A stretch of 64,000 nucleotides of DNA from JAIRNF01 sp031551125 (GTDB lineage: Bacteria; Bacteroidota; Bacteroidia; Bacteroidales; UBA932): NCBI GenBank assembly GCA_031551125.1, contig JAVBOB010000004.1:137211-201210 (forward strand), read 5' to 3'. The notes beneath the pieces were generated by a model. The model was not told where the DNA came from. It searched no databases and was given only the letters and a program-made list of their open reading frames with translations. A program made the position numbers and the translations under genes. Positions 33,058 through 43,202 of this stretch are shown piece after piece. Position 1 is the first letter of the stretch, and each line of letters starts with the position of its first letter.

Positions 33058-34107
33058 ATGAAACAGCTATTAATAATTTGCGCCGCATCCTTTATCCTTT
33101 GCCTTTCCTCTTGTAAAGAAAAGATGCATGAAAAAATTATACGCCCTGTAAAGGTAATGGAAGTACACGCCAATGCCTTTATGGAAAAGACATTTCCGGG
33201 CTACGCCGAAGCGGAAGAATATGCCTTCCTAACCTTTAGGGTCAGCGGAATGCTACTGAGCTTGAACGTGGAAGAAGGGCAGGATGTAAAATCGGGACAG
33301 CTGGTTGCAACGCTGGACACACGCGATTACCAGCTGAAGGCATCAGCCGCAAAGGCCAACTACCAGCAATCACAATCTCAGCTAGAAAGGTACAAACGGC
33401 TATATGAAAAAAATGCGGTGTCAAAACAGGAGTATGAAGTAGCACAGGCTACGTTTGAAAACAACAAGTCAATATACAACCAATCGCTTAATGATTTAAA
33501 CTATACCTCGTTATACGCACCGTTTGCCGGCAACGTTGAAAAAAAATTTGTTGAGAATCACCAACAGGTAATGCCCGGTGAAAAAATTGTAAAGCTGAAC
33601 AATCCGCAAAAAATACAGTACCGCATTGTACTGCCCGAAACAACTATGCAATATACGGGTAGCGATTTTAAATACAGCATTGAACTTGATATACAAAAAG
33701 GTGTTTTCTACAATGCAAAGGTAAAAGAAGTGGTATCGTCATCAATTGGCGGTTCAGGCGTTCCGGTAATACTTACAATAGATGACGCTGCTTATAATTC
33801 TCAAAAAGTAAAGGTGTTGCCGGGCTATACCTGCAACGTTAAGGTTGAGCTGAAAGCAAAGCCTCAGAACAACATTATAGCCATTCCACTGGTATGTATA
33901 TACACCAATCCAAAAAACAACAAGCCTTACGTATGGAAAGTGAATAAAGCTGATGCCACGGTTCACCTATCCCCGGTAGAGCTCGGTAGCCTATTTGGAG
34001 AAAAAGATATTATTGTTCTCTCGGGGGTGGAACAAGGCGATAATATTGTAACCGCAGGCGTTACCATGTTGGCTGATGGAGAACGTGTCAAAATTATGGA
34101 ACCATGA
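33058..34107 (+). CDS. RND efflux periplasmic adaptor (membrane fusion protein) lipoprotein
   Basis: 349 residues. Lipobox LCLSSC (Cys19). Order: beta-barrel start, lipoyl half (VSGMLLSLNVEEGQDVKSGQ), alpha-hairpin (~85-150; LKASAAKANYQQSQSQLERY), second lipoyl half (LYAPFAGNVEKKFVENHQQV), beta-barrel and membrane-proximal domain. Bridges the inner-membrane pump and the outer-membrane channel encoded downstream. The stop overlaps the pump start (ATGA), indicating translational coupling. Confidence 0.92.
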   Translation: MKQLLIICAASFILCLSSCKEKMHEKIIRPVKVMEVHANAFMEKTFPGYAEAEEYAFLTFRVSGMLLSLNVEEGQDVKSGQLVATLDTRDYQLKASAAKANYQQSQSQLERYKRLYEKNAVSKQEYEVAQATFENNKSIYNQSLNDLNYTSLYAPFAGNVEKKFVENHQQVMPGEKIVKLNNPQKIQYRIVLPETTMQYTGSDFKYSIELDIQKGVFYNAKVKEVVSSSIGGSGVPVILTIDDAAYNSQKVKVLPGYTCNVKVELKAKPQNNIIAIPLVCIYTNPKNNKPYVWKVNKADATVHLSPVELGSLFGEKDIIVLSGVEQGDNIVTAGVTMLADGERVKIMEP

Positions 34108-37100
34108 GCCTTGCAAAATACGCTCTTGACAACAAGGCTGTGATATTTTTCTTTCTCGCGCTATTTACCATTGGCGGCATTATTGCTTTTGATAAGCTGC
34201 CGAAGAAAGAAGATGCTCCGTTTGTGGTAAAGCAATCAGTGCTGGTTTGCCAATATCCGGGTGCAACAGCCAATGAAGTAGAGCAGCTGATTACTACAGT
34301 AATTGAGCGCGAAATTCAAACTATGCCCAACGTTCGCAGAGTGCGCGGCGAATCGTACGCCAACTACAGCTACATTAACATTGAGCTGCTATCGGGCACA
34401 GACCCCTCTACTATGAGCCAAATGTGGGACGAGCTGCGCAAGAAAGTGTACAACGTTCAAGCCAAGCTGCCCGAAGGTGCAGGCCCCATCACTGTAAACG
34501 ATGATTTTGGTGATGTATATGGAATTTATTTCGGGCTTACAGCTGACAACGGTATATCATACAAAGAGCTCCGCGATAAGGCAGAAGAAATAAAAACCAT
34601 ACTCACTCCGCTCAATGGTATCCGCAAAATCAGCTTGGTAGGCGAACAAACCGAGGTAGTAAACGTATTTATTCCGTCCGACCGTTTAGCCAATATAGGA
34701 GTTACGCCACAAGAAATTATTACAACCCTCAACCGGCAAAATAAAGAAATGGCTGTGGGGGCAAAAGAAGTCGGTGATTTAAGCATCAACGTTATTGCAC
34801 AAGCAACCTACCAATCTATTAGCGACATACAGCAGCAACTTATACGCACCACCAATGGTGATATGGTGCGGCTGGGCGATATCGCACGGGTTGAACGGGG
34901 TTACTATGAACCCAGCCAAACCTTGCTCCGCATAAACGGTAAAAAGGCTATCGGCATTGCCATTGCATCGGCACAAGACAAAGATGTGGTAAAAGCCGGC
35001 AGCCTTGTGCGGCAGACCATTAACCAACGGATACTTCCCGAACTGCCTTACGGCTACAGCTTAGTTGAACTATATCCTGAAGATACCATTGCCGCCCAAG
35101 CCAACAACGACTTTATGGCCAACCTCCTCATCTCGGTTGCCGTTGTTGTTGCCCTGCTGTTTTTCTTTTACAAGCTCCGCACCACAATGCTTATATGTAC
35201 GGCTTTGCTGTTTTGCATTGCCGCTACGCTGTTTGTTATGCAGTTTACCGGAACGGGGCTAAACCGCTCGTCGCTGGCGGCGTTTATCATTGCCATGGGT
35301 ATGCTGGTAGATAATGCCATTGTAGTGGCCGACAACGCAAAAAACAACATCAAACGCGGAATGCCACGCAGACAAGCATTGATAGAAGGTGCTAACAAAC
35401 CCATGTGGGGGCTGTTCGGCGCTACTATTATCGGTATTATTTCATTTTTGCCGCTCTACACAGCCGACTCTGCCGCTGCTGAAATTGTACGCCCGTTATT
35501 TATTGTACTAGCATTATCATTGGGTTTTAGCTGGTTTTTCGCGCTAACGCAAACTATCACCTTTGGCCGCTTTATGCTGAAAGAAAATACAGGCAAAGCA
35601 GTTAAAGACCCCTATGATACAAGGCTATACGGAAAATTTGAGAAAATACTCCGTATGCTGATAAAGCACCGCAAGATTACACTTACAACCATTGCTGCGC
35701 TGCTGGTTGGCTCAGTAGTAGCAATACGTATGCTGCCTTCCAACTTCTTCCCGTTCATGGACAAGCCGTACTTCCGTGCTGATTTATTTTTACCTGACGG
35801 ATATAACATATACGGTACATCTGATGAGCTGAAAAAAATTGAAGACCATTTTTTAAGGCAACCGGGCATCAAAACTTTCTCCACATCGCTCGGAAATTCA
35901 CACCCTCGATATTACTTAGCAAGTAGCAACTACAGCCTTAAGCCCAACTTTGCCAACATACTAATTGAAGTTAACAACAAAGATTCAACAGCATACTGGG
36001 AAAACGAGCTTTACAGCTATGTAATGCATAACTACCCCAATATTATTTGCCGTTCATCGCTCTTTAAGCTATCCATGCCAACAGATGGCGCCATTGAAAT
36101 AATTTTTAGCGGTGACCGATTAGATACGTTGCAGGCCATAGCCGATAGAGCAATGGAAGTAATTAGAAAAGATGGGCCGCCGGTTGAATTCTTGAGAACC
36201 AACTGGGGAAATAAGATACCCACATACATACCCTACTTTTCGGAAGAAAAGGGCGGACAGCTGGGCGTAACCCGCTTAAATATGGCACAAAGCCTGAGCA
36301 TGGCAACATCGGGAATGCCTGTTGGCATATATAGGGAACGAGATATTTCATTACCCATACTGCTCAAGGATGACCATATTGGCTCACTACAGCTGGATGA
36401 GCTGAAAACTCTTCCTATATTCGACCAGCGAGGCAATTCATACGTGCTGGAGCAAGCGCTCGACAGCTTTAAGCTGGACTACCGCTATAACATGCTATGG
36501 CACTTTCAGCGTGAACGTACCATTGTTGTGCGAATGGACCCTGTTAGGGGCGATAACACCAATGCCACTTTTGCCGCCATTTGGGCGCTGATGCAGGAAA
36601 AAGTTGAAGTGCCCGAAGGTTATATAATGAGCTATCTCGGCGAGCAAGATACACAAGATCAAGCCAACACCTCTATCAGCGCAGGGATACCCATGACCAT
36701 GATACTGATATTCATTGTGCTGCTGCTCCTGTTTGGCAACTATAGGCGACCACTGGCTATCATGGCTATGATACCGTTGATTTTCGTAGGCGTGGTAATA
36801 GGACTTATCCTACTCGGAAAAGACTTCGACTTTTTTAGCCTGTTGGGGCTGCTGGGTTTGATAGGTATGAACGTGAAGAGCGCTGTTATTCTGGTCGATG
36901 AAATTGTACTACAACAAAAAGGGGGGCGCACACCACTCGACTCGGTGATATACGCTGCAAAGACAAGGTTAATACCGGTATCAACCGGTGCAGGAGCCAC
37001 TATCGTAGGTATGGTACCGTTACTGAGCGACACCATGTTTGGAGGTATGGCAGCAACTATTATGGGCGGACTGCTTATGGCAACCATTCTCACTATTTTG

Positions 37101-37178
37101 GTATTGCCCGTAACTTATTCTGCCATCTACAAAATAAAGTATGAAGCAAAAGAACAAGAAAAGGTAGAAGGTGAATAA
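34104..37178 (+). CDS. RND multidrug/solute efflux pump, AcrB family
   Basis: 1024 residues, normal for the HAE1/AcrB group. Twelve transmembrane helices in two halves, with two large periplasmic porter/docking domains. The helix 4 proton-relay acidic residues are present in GMLVDNAIVVADN (around residue 399-410). N-terminal FDKLPKKEDAP and the second-half IGMNVKSAVILVDE segment place it nearer to the group of Bacteroidota RND pumps with short N-termini than to E. coli AcrB itself. The substrate cannot be predicted; no local regulator gives a hint. Confidence 0.93.
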   Translation: MSLAKYALDNKAVIFFFLALFTIGGIIAFDKLPKKEDAPFVVKQSVLVCQYPGATANEVEQLITTVIEREIQTMPNVRRVRGESYANYSYINIELLSGTDPSTMSQMWDELRKKVYNVQAKLPEGAGPITVNDDFGDVYGIYFGLTADNGISYKELRDKAEEIKTILTPLNGIRKISLVGEQTEVVNVFIPSDRLANIGVTPQEIITTLNRQNKEMAVGAKEVGDLSINVIAQATYQSISDIQQQLIRTTNGDMVRLGDIARVERGYYEPSQTLLRINGKKAIGIAIASAQDKDVVKAGSLVRQTINQRILPELPYGYSLVELYPEDTIAAQANNDFMANLLISVAVVVALLFFFYKLRTTMLICTALLFCIAATLFVMQFTGTGLNRSSLAAFIIAMGMLVDNAIVVADNAKNNIKRGMPRRQALIEGANKPMWGLFGATIIGIISFLPLYTADSAAAEIVRPLFIVLALSLGFSWFFALTQTITFGRFMLKENTGKAVKDPYDTRLYGKFEKILRMLIKHRKITLTTIAALLVGSVVAIRMLPSNFFPFMDKPYFRADLFLPDGYNIYGTSDELKKIEDHFLRQPGIKTFSTSLGNSHPRYYLASSNYSLKPNFANILIEVNNKDSTAYWENELYSYVMHNYPNIICRSSLFKLSMPTDGAIEIIFSGDRLDTLQAIADRAMEVIRKDGPPVEFLRTNWGNKIPTYIPYFSEEKGGQLGVTRLNMAQSLSMATSGMPVGIYRERDISLPILLKDDHIGSLQLDELKTLPIFDQRGNSYVLEQALDSFKLDYRYNMLWHFQRERTIVVRMDPVRGDNTNATFAAIWALMQEKVEVPEGYIMSYLGEQDTQDQANTSISAGIPMTMILIFIVLLLLFGNYRRPLAIMAMIPLIFVGVVIGLILLGKDFDFFSLLGLLGLIGMNVKSAVILVDEIVLQQKGGRTPLDSVIYAAKTRLIPVSTGAGATIVGMVPLLSDTMFGGMAATIMGGLLMATILTILVLPVTYSAIYKIKYEAKEQEKVEGE

Positions 37179-37272
37179 AAATGATGTACATCATAAGCAA
37201 TATAAAACACTAAGTAGCTATGCCAGTTAAGTCTCCCTTTAAGAGATTTTAAGGCCTAATGCGGAACGCAAG

Positions 37273-38547
37273 ATGAAACGACTGATTTTATACGGGCTAA
37301 CTATGCTGGGAGCTCACAGCAACACGCAAGCACAAACAACGTTATCACTCGAAGAGTATAAAACAAGGGTACTATCCTACAACCAAAGCGTAAAAAGTGC
37401 GCAAGAAACAGTGAAAGCGGCTAAAGCTGCCGCTCGTGAGGTTAAAACAGCCTACTTTCCGCAGCTGGACGGCACCGCTTCCTACAGCTTCGATTTTAAC
37501 CCGCCTGTACTTGCGCTCGGAAGCCTGAACGTAGAGCTCAAAGCTCCCAGCTGGAGTGCAGGCGGACAACTTACGCAAAATATCTACTCCGGCGGTAAGC
37601 TATCTGCCACCTATAAGTCTATGAAGATTCAGCAAGATATTGCTGGCCTTGTGGAGCAGCTAACAACAGATAACATCGGTTATACCGCTGAGGTAGCATA
37701 CTGGAATACGGCTGCATCCAAAGCATTTTGGGATACATCTATTCGCTACCTTAACATTCTTAAAAACCTGTACAACATTGTTCAAACACGGTTTGACGAT
37801 GGGTTAATCAGTAAAACCGATTTATTGAAAATAGAAACCAGCTTGAAGGAAGCAAGCTACCAAGCTTCGAAAGCACAGCAGGCGTATAGCAACAGTAGCA
37901 TTATACTCAACGTGCTGATGGGTGCTCCGGCTCAAGACTCACTATTACTTACTGATTCGCTAAGCATAGCCAATCCCGCTATTGAGCCGCTTAGCTATGA
38001 CGATGTGCTGCAACGACGCCCGGACTACCTGGCTCGCACTAAAGAAATTGAGTGGCAGAAACAGCTGGGGCGTATTGACCAAAGCGAGTTTCTTCCTAAA
38101 GCATACATTGGCGGTAGTATAGATTACGGCACCCTCTTACTTAACCTGAATAACAACACGATATGGAGTCCAAGACTTTTTGCCGGCATCAATCTACCCA
38201 TTTTTCATTGGGGGAAAAGCAAGCATAGCCGTGATAAAAATAGGGCGTTGACCATTACTAAACAGCTAAACCAAAGTACCTCTGCTGATGAAATTAAGAA
38301 AGAGCTGGCTACGGCTCTAAATAACCTACAAGAAACCGACAGCCAAATTACCATTGCCAAAGACAACCTCAATTTAGCCCGGCAAAGTATGGATTTACAC
38401 ACATTCAGCTACGAAGAAGGACATATATCCATTCTTGATGTTCAGGCAGCGCAGCTGTCGTGGCTACAATCATACGTTAATCTTATAGAATCGTACCTTA
38501 ACAACAAGCTGGCAGTTGCAGCCTATTGGAAAGCGATATCGGAGTAG
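37273..38547 (+). CDS. TolC-like outer-membrane efflux protein
   Basis: 424 residues. Signal peptide (~1-20, cleavage near TQAQ), then two OEP repeats of long coiled helices with short beta segments. Typical words: LSLEEYKTRVLSYNQSVKS, RFDDGLISKTDLLKIETSLK and, in the second repeat, SYEEGHISILDVQAAQLSWL. Third member of the tripartite pump, 94 bases after the pump gene. The intervening 94 bases contain nothing clear. Confidence 0.92.
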   Translation: MKRLILYGLTMLGAHSNTQAQTTLSLEEYKTRVLSYNQSVKSAQETVKAAKAAAREVKTAYFPQLDGTASYSFDFNPPVLALGSLNVELKAPSWSAGGQLTQNIYSGGKLSATYKSMKIQQDIAGLVEQLTTDNIGYTAEVAYWNTAASKAFWDTSIRYLNILKNLYNIVQTRFDDGLISKTDLLKIETSLKEASYQASKAQQAYSNSSIILNVLMGAPAQDSLLLTDSLSIANPAIEPLSYDDVLQRRPDYLARTKEIEWQKQLGRIDQSEFLPKAYIGGSIDYGTLLLNLNNNTIWSPRLFAGINLPIFHWGKSKHSRDKNRALTITKQLNQSTSADEIKKELATALNNLQETDSQITIAKDNLNLARQSMDLHTFSYEEGHISILDVQAAQLSWLQSYVNLIESYLNNKLAVAAYWKAISE

Positions 38548-38577
38548 CTACCTTTGCCGGTCAAATCAACATGCAAA

Positions 38578-39873
38578 ATGACCTATACCGAAACGCTGGA
38601 CTACCTGTTCAACCAGCTTCCCATGTACCAACGCATAGGGAAAGCTGCTTACAAAGCCGACTTAAGTACTACGCTTAAGCTAGACGAATATTTCCGGCAT
38701 CCGCACCGAAAGTTTAAAAGTATTCACGTAGCCGGAACCAACGGTAAAGGGTCAACATCACACATGCTGGCAGCAGTGCTGCAAAAAGCAGGATATAAGG
38801 TAGGTCTTTATACATCGCCGCATTTAAAAGATTTCAGGGAGCGAATAAAAATTAACGGAGAGCTGATTTTCGAAGAAGAGGTGGTTGACTTCATAGCTAA
38901 ACACCATAAAATATTCGAGGAGGTAAAATCGTCATTCTTTGAAATGACGGCAGCCCTTGCTTTCGACTACTTTGCCCGTCAACAAGTTGACATTGCAGTG
39001 GTGGAGGTTGGTATGGGTGGCCGTCTGGATTCAACCAATATTATTTCTCCCCTACTCAGCGTTATCACCAATATTGGTTTTGACCACATGGAATTTTTAG
39101 GTAATACTATAGCCGCTATAGCCGCTGAAAAGGCAGGTATTATTAAGCAAAATATTCCTGTGGTTATAGGAGAGTGGAATGATGAGTCGGCTACTGTATT
39201 CCAACAAAAAGCAAAGGAGCAGAATGCCCCCATTACCTTTGCCGATAAGCAATTTGGCATACAAACAACAAGTATCCAGAACGGTAAGCAATGCTTTGAA
39301 TTAAGCCTTCCGGCAGATTGCCGTTTTCAACAACCTAGCTACAGTATTGACTTGCTGGGTAGCTACCAATCAAAAAATGTACTCACAGCACTTGCAGCAA
39401 TCAACAGCCTGCTGCAACATACAACGTTATCCATACCGCAAGAAGCCATTTCCGAAGGTTTGCTCAATGCTGCCACTATCACCGGACTTATGGGGCGCTG
39501 GCAAATCCTTTCGCAGCATCCACTCTGCATTTGCGATACGGGGCATAACGCGCACGGATTGGAGTACAGCATGAAACAGCTGCAACAGCTGAACTACGAT
39601 AAGCTGTACTTTGTTTTTGGCGTAGTAAACGATAAAGATTTATCAAGTGTTTTGCCATTACTACCAAAGAGTGCATACTACTTCTTTACACGCGCAAACC
39701 TTCCTCGTGCGTTGGATGCACATATACTTACAGAAATCTGCACAAAATACGGGCTAAAGGGAGAAGTAGCAGAACCTGTTGCTGCCGCCTTAAATGAAGC
39801 AAAAAAGCGTGCAACAGCTGATGATGTAATTTTTATTGGCGGAAGCACCTTTGTTGTAGCGGAGGTGGTGTAA
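38578..39873 (+). CDS. folC: Bifunctional folylpolyglutamate/dihydrofolate synthase
   Basis: 431 residues from the ATG at 38578 (MTYTETLDYLFNQLPMYQ). The frame could start at a TTG at 38554 but the ATG fits homologues. Adds glutamate to folates and dihydropteroate. P-loop HVAGTNGKGSTSHML, omega-loop TSPHLKDFRERI, VEVGMGGRLDSTN, and the C-terminal Mur-ligase-like domain with WQILSQHPLCICDTGHNAHG. It follows the efflux gene by 30 bases and is probably co-transcribed, with no functional link expected. Confidence 0.93.
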   Translation: MTYTETLDYLFNQLPMYQRIGKAAYKADLSTTLKLDEYFRHPHRKFKSIHVAGTNGKGSTSHMLAAVLQKAGYKVGLYTSPHLKDFRERIKINGELIFEEEVVDFIAKHHKIFEEVKSSFFEMTAALAFDYFARQQVDIAVVEVGMGGRLDSTNIISPLLSVITNIGFDHMEFLGNTIAAIAAEKAGIIKQNIPVVIGEWNDESATVFQQKAKEQNAPITFADKQFGIQTTSIQNGKQCFELSLPADCRFQQPSYSIDLLGSYQSKNVLTALAAINSLLQHTTLSIPQEAISEGLLNAATITGLMGRWQILSQHPLCICDTGHNAHGLEYSMKQLQQLNYDKLYFVFGVVNDKDLSSVLPLLPKSAYYFFTRANLPRALDAHILTEICTKYGLKGEVAEPVAAALNEAKKRATADDVIFIGGSTFVVAEVV

Positions 39874-39907
39874 GTCGTTCTTGATAATTCTTACCCCGCT
39901 ACTTTTA

Positions 39908-40150
39908 CCACATAGGCGCAATAGATACGTAGAACCACATAGAATGATACAATACGTGGAAATAGTAAAATTCAACGCTCACTTATTTTTTTGCGTACTT
40001 TACGGTTAAAAAGTTTAGGGCATAAGCCTAAATAGTGTAATCTGCGATTTCCTGTGCCATCTGTGTAAAGTATTTTTCACCCATGAAACACGGAGAAACA
40101 CCCAACATAAAAAGATGTTATGTGCCACTGCCCTATTGTGTCTATGAGGT
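39908..40150. repeat. CCACATAGG inverted element, copy C
   Basis: Left arm CCACATAGGCGCAATAG (39908) to CACATAG (39942). Right arm 40117-40150 is the inverted counterpart (GCCCTATTGTGTCTATGAGG). The 175-base interior has no ORF. It fills almost the entire 336-base gap between convergent folC and the SH3 protein gene. Confidence 0.7.
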
Positions 40151-40209
40151 AAAAAGTATGTCTATAAAGAGATTGAAGGCAATAGAAAATACGGTAAACT
40201 AATTAAAAA

Positions 40210-41124
40210 CTACCTACTTGGAGCCGGTAGTCGCAATGGGGGATTATCTCTAAAAATTAAGCCCGAACTTACCGGAATGTCTCGTTCAACAGCTTCTAAA
40301 TATGCTCCGTAAACGTACATTTCTTTTGGATTCACATCATTTTCCGCCAGCTTCACCCTGTACCAGTAGTGAGTACCCTGCTTAGCTTGCGTTTCTGCAC
40401 GAGCAGCACCCAATATCCATACCCGTTGGCCCGCATTAAGCGTGGCAACCGTTGTAGAGTTTACCGTAGGTGCCCTTTTTACAAGTATATCGTTTTGGTT
40501 GGTAAAAGCAACATCTCCCCTCTCCGGCGTTCCGAAATGTACAGTTTTACTATCTGCCGGAACCTCTATTTGGTACAAGCCATATTGCGTCATAAGGCTA
40601 ACAATATTGCTGTACGCCATAAGCTCTAAGTCTCCGAATTGCTCCGGATATATGTATGAACGGCCTACTTCTTTTGTATCTGTCCATTGCTTTCCGTCAT
40701 CATACTTAAGCTTATATGTATAGGCTATGGTATCCGCTTTGTCCCTGTTTCTATCAAAGTAAAGCGTTTGGGAGTTACCTTCAACCGTATAACCTCCCGG
40801 AGTTTTACTTCTAAACACAAGGTTAGACAGCATACCCCAACGACTATAGTAGGCAATTATACAGTACTCGCCATCTTTACGGTCAAAGCTGCAAACAAAC
40901 TTTCTAATTCCACCGTTACTATCAATATATAGGCAACGTTTCGTATCGTTTGCATTGGTGGGCTGTGCAACCAGCCTGTATATGCCGTTGTAAGCCTCAA
41001 TGTAAACCTTTTTCAAGTCTTGCCTATTTATGGCAGAAACCTGACTTAATCCATAATTGTAATTCTGCGCAAAAGCGTGAAAGGTTACAAAAAGTGTAAT
41101 ACCCAGGAAAAATAAGCGCTTCAT
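40210..41124 (-). CDS. Exported protein with C-terminal bacterial SH3-like domain
   Basis: 304 residues from the ATG at 41124 (MKRLFFLGITLFVTFHAFAQ, a clean signal peptide); an ATG at 41133 adds only three residues. Residues ~20-200 are a beta-rich unknown region. Residues ~205-290 are an SH3_3-like domain (ILVKRAPTVNSTTVATLNAG, RVWILGA, YWYRVKL, EMYVYGAYLEAVE). Such domains often bind cell-wall peptides. Function unknown. Confidence 0.7.
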   Translation of the reverse strand: MKRLFFLGITLFVTFHAFAQNYNYGLSQVSAINRQDLKKVYIEAYNGIYRLVAQPTNANDTKRCLYIDSNGGIRKFVCSFDRKDGEYCIIAYYSRWGMLSNLVFRSKTPGGYTVEGNSQTLYFDRNRDKADTIAYTYKLKYDDGKQWTDTKEVGRSYIYPEQFGDLELMAYSNIVSLMTQYGLYQIEVPADSKTVHFGTPERGDVAFTNQNDILVKRAPTVNSTTVATLNAGQRVWILGAARAETQAKQGTHYWYRVKLAENDVNPKEMYVYGAYLEAVERDIPVSSGLIFRDNPPLRLPAPSR

Positions 41125-41173
41125 ATGCTGCATAGTTCGCTATCTGACTTAAATTGTGTTTGAAAACAATACG

Positions 41174-41899
41174 CTACTGTAGCTGACGAATTCGAACATC
41201 TATATCCTTATCGTTTTTCAGAAGAGCACTTAACTCCTCTATTTCAGTATTTCCGTAGTGGTAAGGGTAAAGTATGCTAGGCTTAACCCTTCTGGCAGCA
41301 TTTGCCGCCTGTTCAGGAGTCATGGTGTACGGCTGGTTTACGGGTAAGAAAGCAATATCAATACTTCCAAAACTCGTCATTTCCGAAATATCCTCCGTAT
41401 CTCCGGCAACATATATGCGCATACTTCCAAATGTCAGTATGTAGCCATTATCACGGTGGCGAGGATGGTACATTTCCCGATCGGGAGTGGTATTGTAAGC
41501 AGGAACCGCCTCAATGTTAAGGTAGCTGTCAACCGCCAACTTATCTCCATTCTTTATTGCTTCCCCCTTCCCTATTTTTTGCTGCGAAGCCGGATTTAAA
41601 ATAATACGCGTATTTGTTCCTTCCAGCTGCTCTATGGCTTTAACATCAAAATGGTCGCCGTGCTCATGCGTAATGAGAATCAAATCAGCTTTAGGCAGCT
41701 GACTATAATCAGCATACTGAGATACGGGATCAATATAGATCTCGTGCCCGTCATACGAAAAAATCAGGCTGGAATGTTTTATAAACGTAATTTCGAGAAC
41801 TTTCCCGTTTACGTTAAAAGTATCTTTCTCAAAAAGTTGTGCTTTCATTGCTAAAGGTGTAAATAAATATAACACCAGTAAGGTAGCTATTGTTCTCAT
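41174..41899 (-). CDS. Exported MBL-fold metallo-hydrolase (UlaG/UPF0173-like)
   Basis: 241 residues. Signal peptide (~1-20), then a metallo-beta-lactamase fold with the metal motif THEHGDHFD (HxHxDH) and later YVAGDTEDI and YPYHYGNTE providing further ligands. Related proteins are lactonases or nuclease-like hydrolases. Here the enzyme is predicted to be periplasmic and its substrate is unknown. A -7 box (TATATTTG) at 41923-41930 supports the start. Confidence 0.82.
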   Translation of the reverse strand: MRTIATLLVLYLFTPLAMKAQLFEKDTFNVNGKVLEITFIKHSSLIFSYDGHEIYIDPVSQYADYSQLPKADLILITHEHGDHFDVKAIEQLEGTNTRIILNPASQQKIGKGEAIKNGDKLAVDSYLNIEAVPAYNTTPDREMYHPRHRDNGYILTFGSMRIYVAGDTEDISEMTSFGSIDIAFLPVNQPYTMTPEQAANAARRVKPSILYPYHYGNTEIEELSALLKNDKDIDVRIRQLQ

Positions 41900-41922
41900 G
41901 GCACTTTTATACGAATATGCTA

Positions 41923-41930
41923 CAAATATA
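41923..41930 (-). promoter_or_regulatory. -7 box TATATTTG for the MBL-fold gene
   Basis: Perfect consensus, 24-31 bases before the ATG at 41899. Confidence 0.6.
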
Positions 41931-42054
41931 ATTCTTTTAGGAATATAAAGTTTTACGACTTGGTAACTGTTTAAATTTCACTCACCCGTTTTGCTAGGCA
42001 GCATCAACACTTTTATACCACCCTTCTGCTATTACCTTAACGTTCTGCAATACT

Positions 42055-42425
42055 TTTTCTTCCTTCTTTTTGGCGCCCCAACGGCGAAGCCCTCACGAAT
42101 GCCATAGCATACAAAAAGCTATGAGTAAAAAGAACCCAAAAGGGCTAGAAAATTTTAACGCGCTCCGCCTACCGGGTTACTTACGTTGTTCGTGAAGGCT
42201 TCGCCGTTCGCTTGAACGGAAAATTTTCAGTAAGGATTGTTATTCCATAGCGGAATTGCATTCCGCACGGGCTATTCAGCTTTAGCCGGAAAAGCCTGCA
42301 TACAGCTTGCTAGCGCATGGCTGTCCGGCGTTCCTCCGGAGCGCAGGCTAACCCATGAAAAGCTACTAGCGTCGGGCGGTCTTGATTTTTTGCCTACTTT
42401 TGTCTTGATACAAAAGTAGGGAGAG
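42055..42425. repeat. Composite hairpin-rich intergenic element
   Basis: Nested inverted repeats. 42081-42099 (ACGGCGAAGCCCTCACGAA) pairs with 42189-42207 with one mismatch. GGAATTGCATTCC lies near 42250. CCTACTTTTG (42393-42402) pairs with CAAAAGTAGG (42411-42420) around eight bases. GC content is much higher than in the flanks. Sequences with the CAAAAGTAGG arm recur in Bacteroidota intergenic regions. No convincing ORF; a 60-codon frame at 42237-42419 looks incidental. Confidence 0.7.
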
Positions 42426-42574
42426 AAAATGCTTGCTTACAGCGGCTACTAACGTGAAGCACTGCTTATAAATACTACTTGTATCAAATTTAAACAGTCT
42501 CTTAATTATAGGCCAAAAACATGGGCTGTAGCATATCTTTCTATTTTACTATTCGCTGTTATTAACATTTATAC

Positions 42575-42582
42575 TACCTTTG
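42575..42582 (+). promoter_or_regulatory. -7 box TACCTTTG for the exonuclease operon
   Basis: Perfect consensus, 23-30 bases upstream of the ATG at 42605. Confidence 0.6.
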
Positions 42583-42604
42583 TACTGTTATTTTTCTACC
42601 CAAG

Positions 42605-43198
42605 ATGTTTGAAGCAAGCATAAGCAATGAATCTCTAGAGCAACTCCCCATTACAACATTCGGAGGTAAAATTGTGCTGGTGAACGATGTTCACACAGCA
42701 GAAGCGGCCGTTGAACATCTTATGACAGAGAAGGTGCTCGGTTTCGATACGGAAACTCGTCCCTCTTTTGCGAAGGGAAAGAAAAATAAGGTAGCGCTAC
42801 TTCAGCTTTCCGGAACCGATACAGCCTACCTTTTTCGCCTTGTCGATACAGGCTTACCACAACCTGTAGCACACTTGCTTGAAAATGAAAAAATACTCAA
42901 AATAGGCGCAGCTATCAAAGAAGATATTGCCGCTTTAACTCGCCTGTCACACTTCACTCCAAAAGGATTTGTAGATTTGCAAAAATTGGTAAGCCAGTTT
43001 AACATTCATGACAAAAGCGTAAAAAAAATGGCTGCTATCGTGCTAAAAGTCAGGATATCCAAATCGCAGCAGCTGTCTAACTGGGAAAGCGGAGAGTACA
43101 CTGATGCTCAAAAGCAATACGCCGCAACCGATGCTTGGGTGTGCAGAGAAATATACCTCACGCTCAAGCAACAAGAACGCAACTATCATCACTCGTAA
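42605..43198 (+). CDS. DEDDy 3'-5' exonuclease (RNase D/WRN-like)
   Basis: 197 residues, single exonuclease domain. Catalytic residues readable: D48 and E50 in LGFDTETRPSF, D107 in AAIKEDIAAL, and Y172/D176 in QYAATDAWVC. The YxxxD form assigns the DEDDy class. There is no HRDC or polymerase domain, so it is a stand-alone exonuclease of RNA or DNA. Followed after 4 bases by the RlmI-like methyltransferase gene, an arrangement suggesting rRNA or tRNA processing. Confidence 0.88.
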   Translation: MFEASISNESLEQLPITTFGGKIVLVNDVHTAEAAVEHLMTEKVLGFDTETRPSFAKGKKNKVALLQLSGTDTAYLFRLVDTGLPQPVAHLLENEKILKIGAAIKEDIAALTRLSHFTPKGFVDLQKLVSQFNIHDKSVKKMAAIVLKVRISKSQQLSNWESGEYTDAQKQYAATDAWVCREIYLTLKQQERNYHHS

Positions 43199-43202
43199 AT
43201 AT

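Noticed and set aside
42237..42419. 60-codon ORF in the composite element
   Set aside because: It is a by-product of GC-rich palindromes, with no homology-like features.
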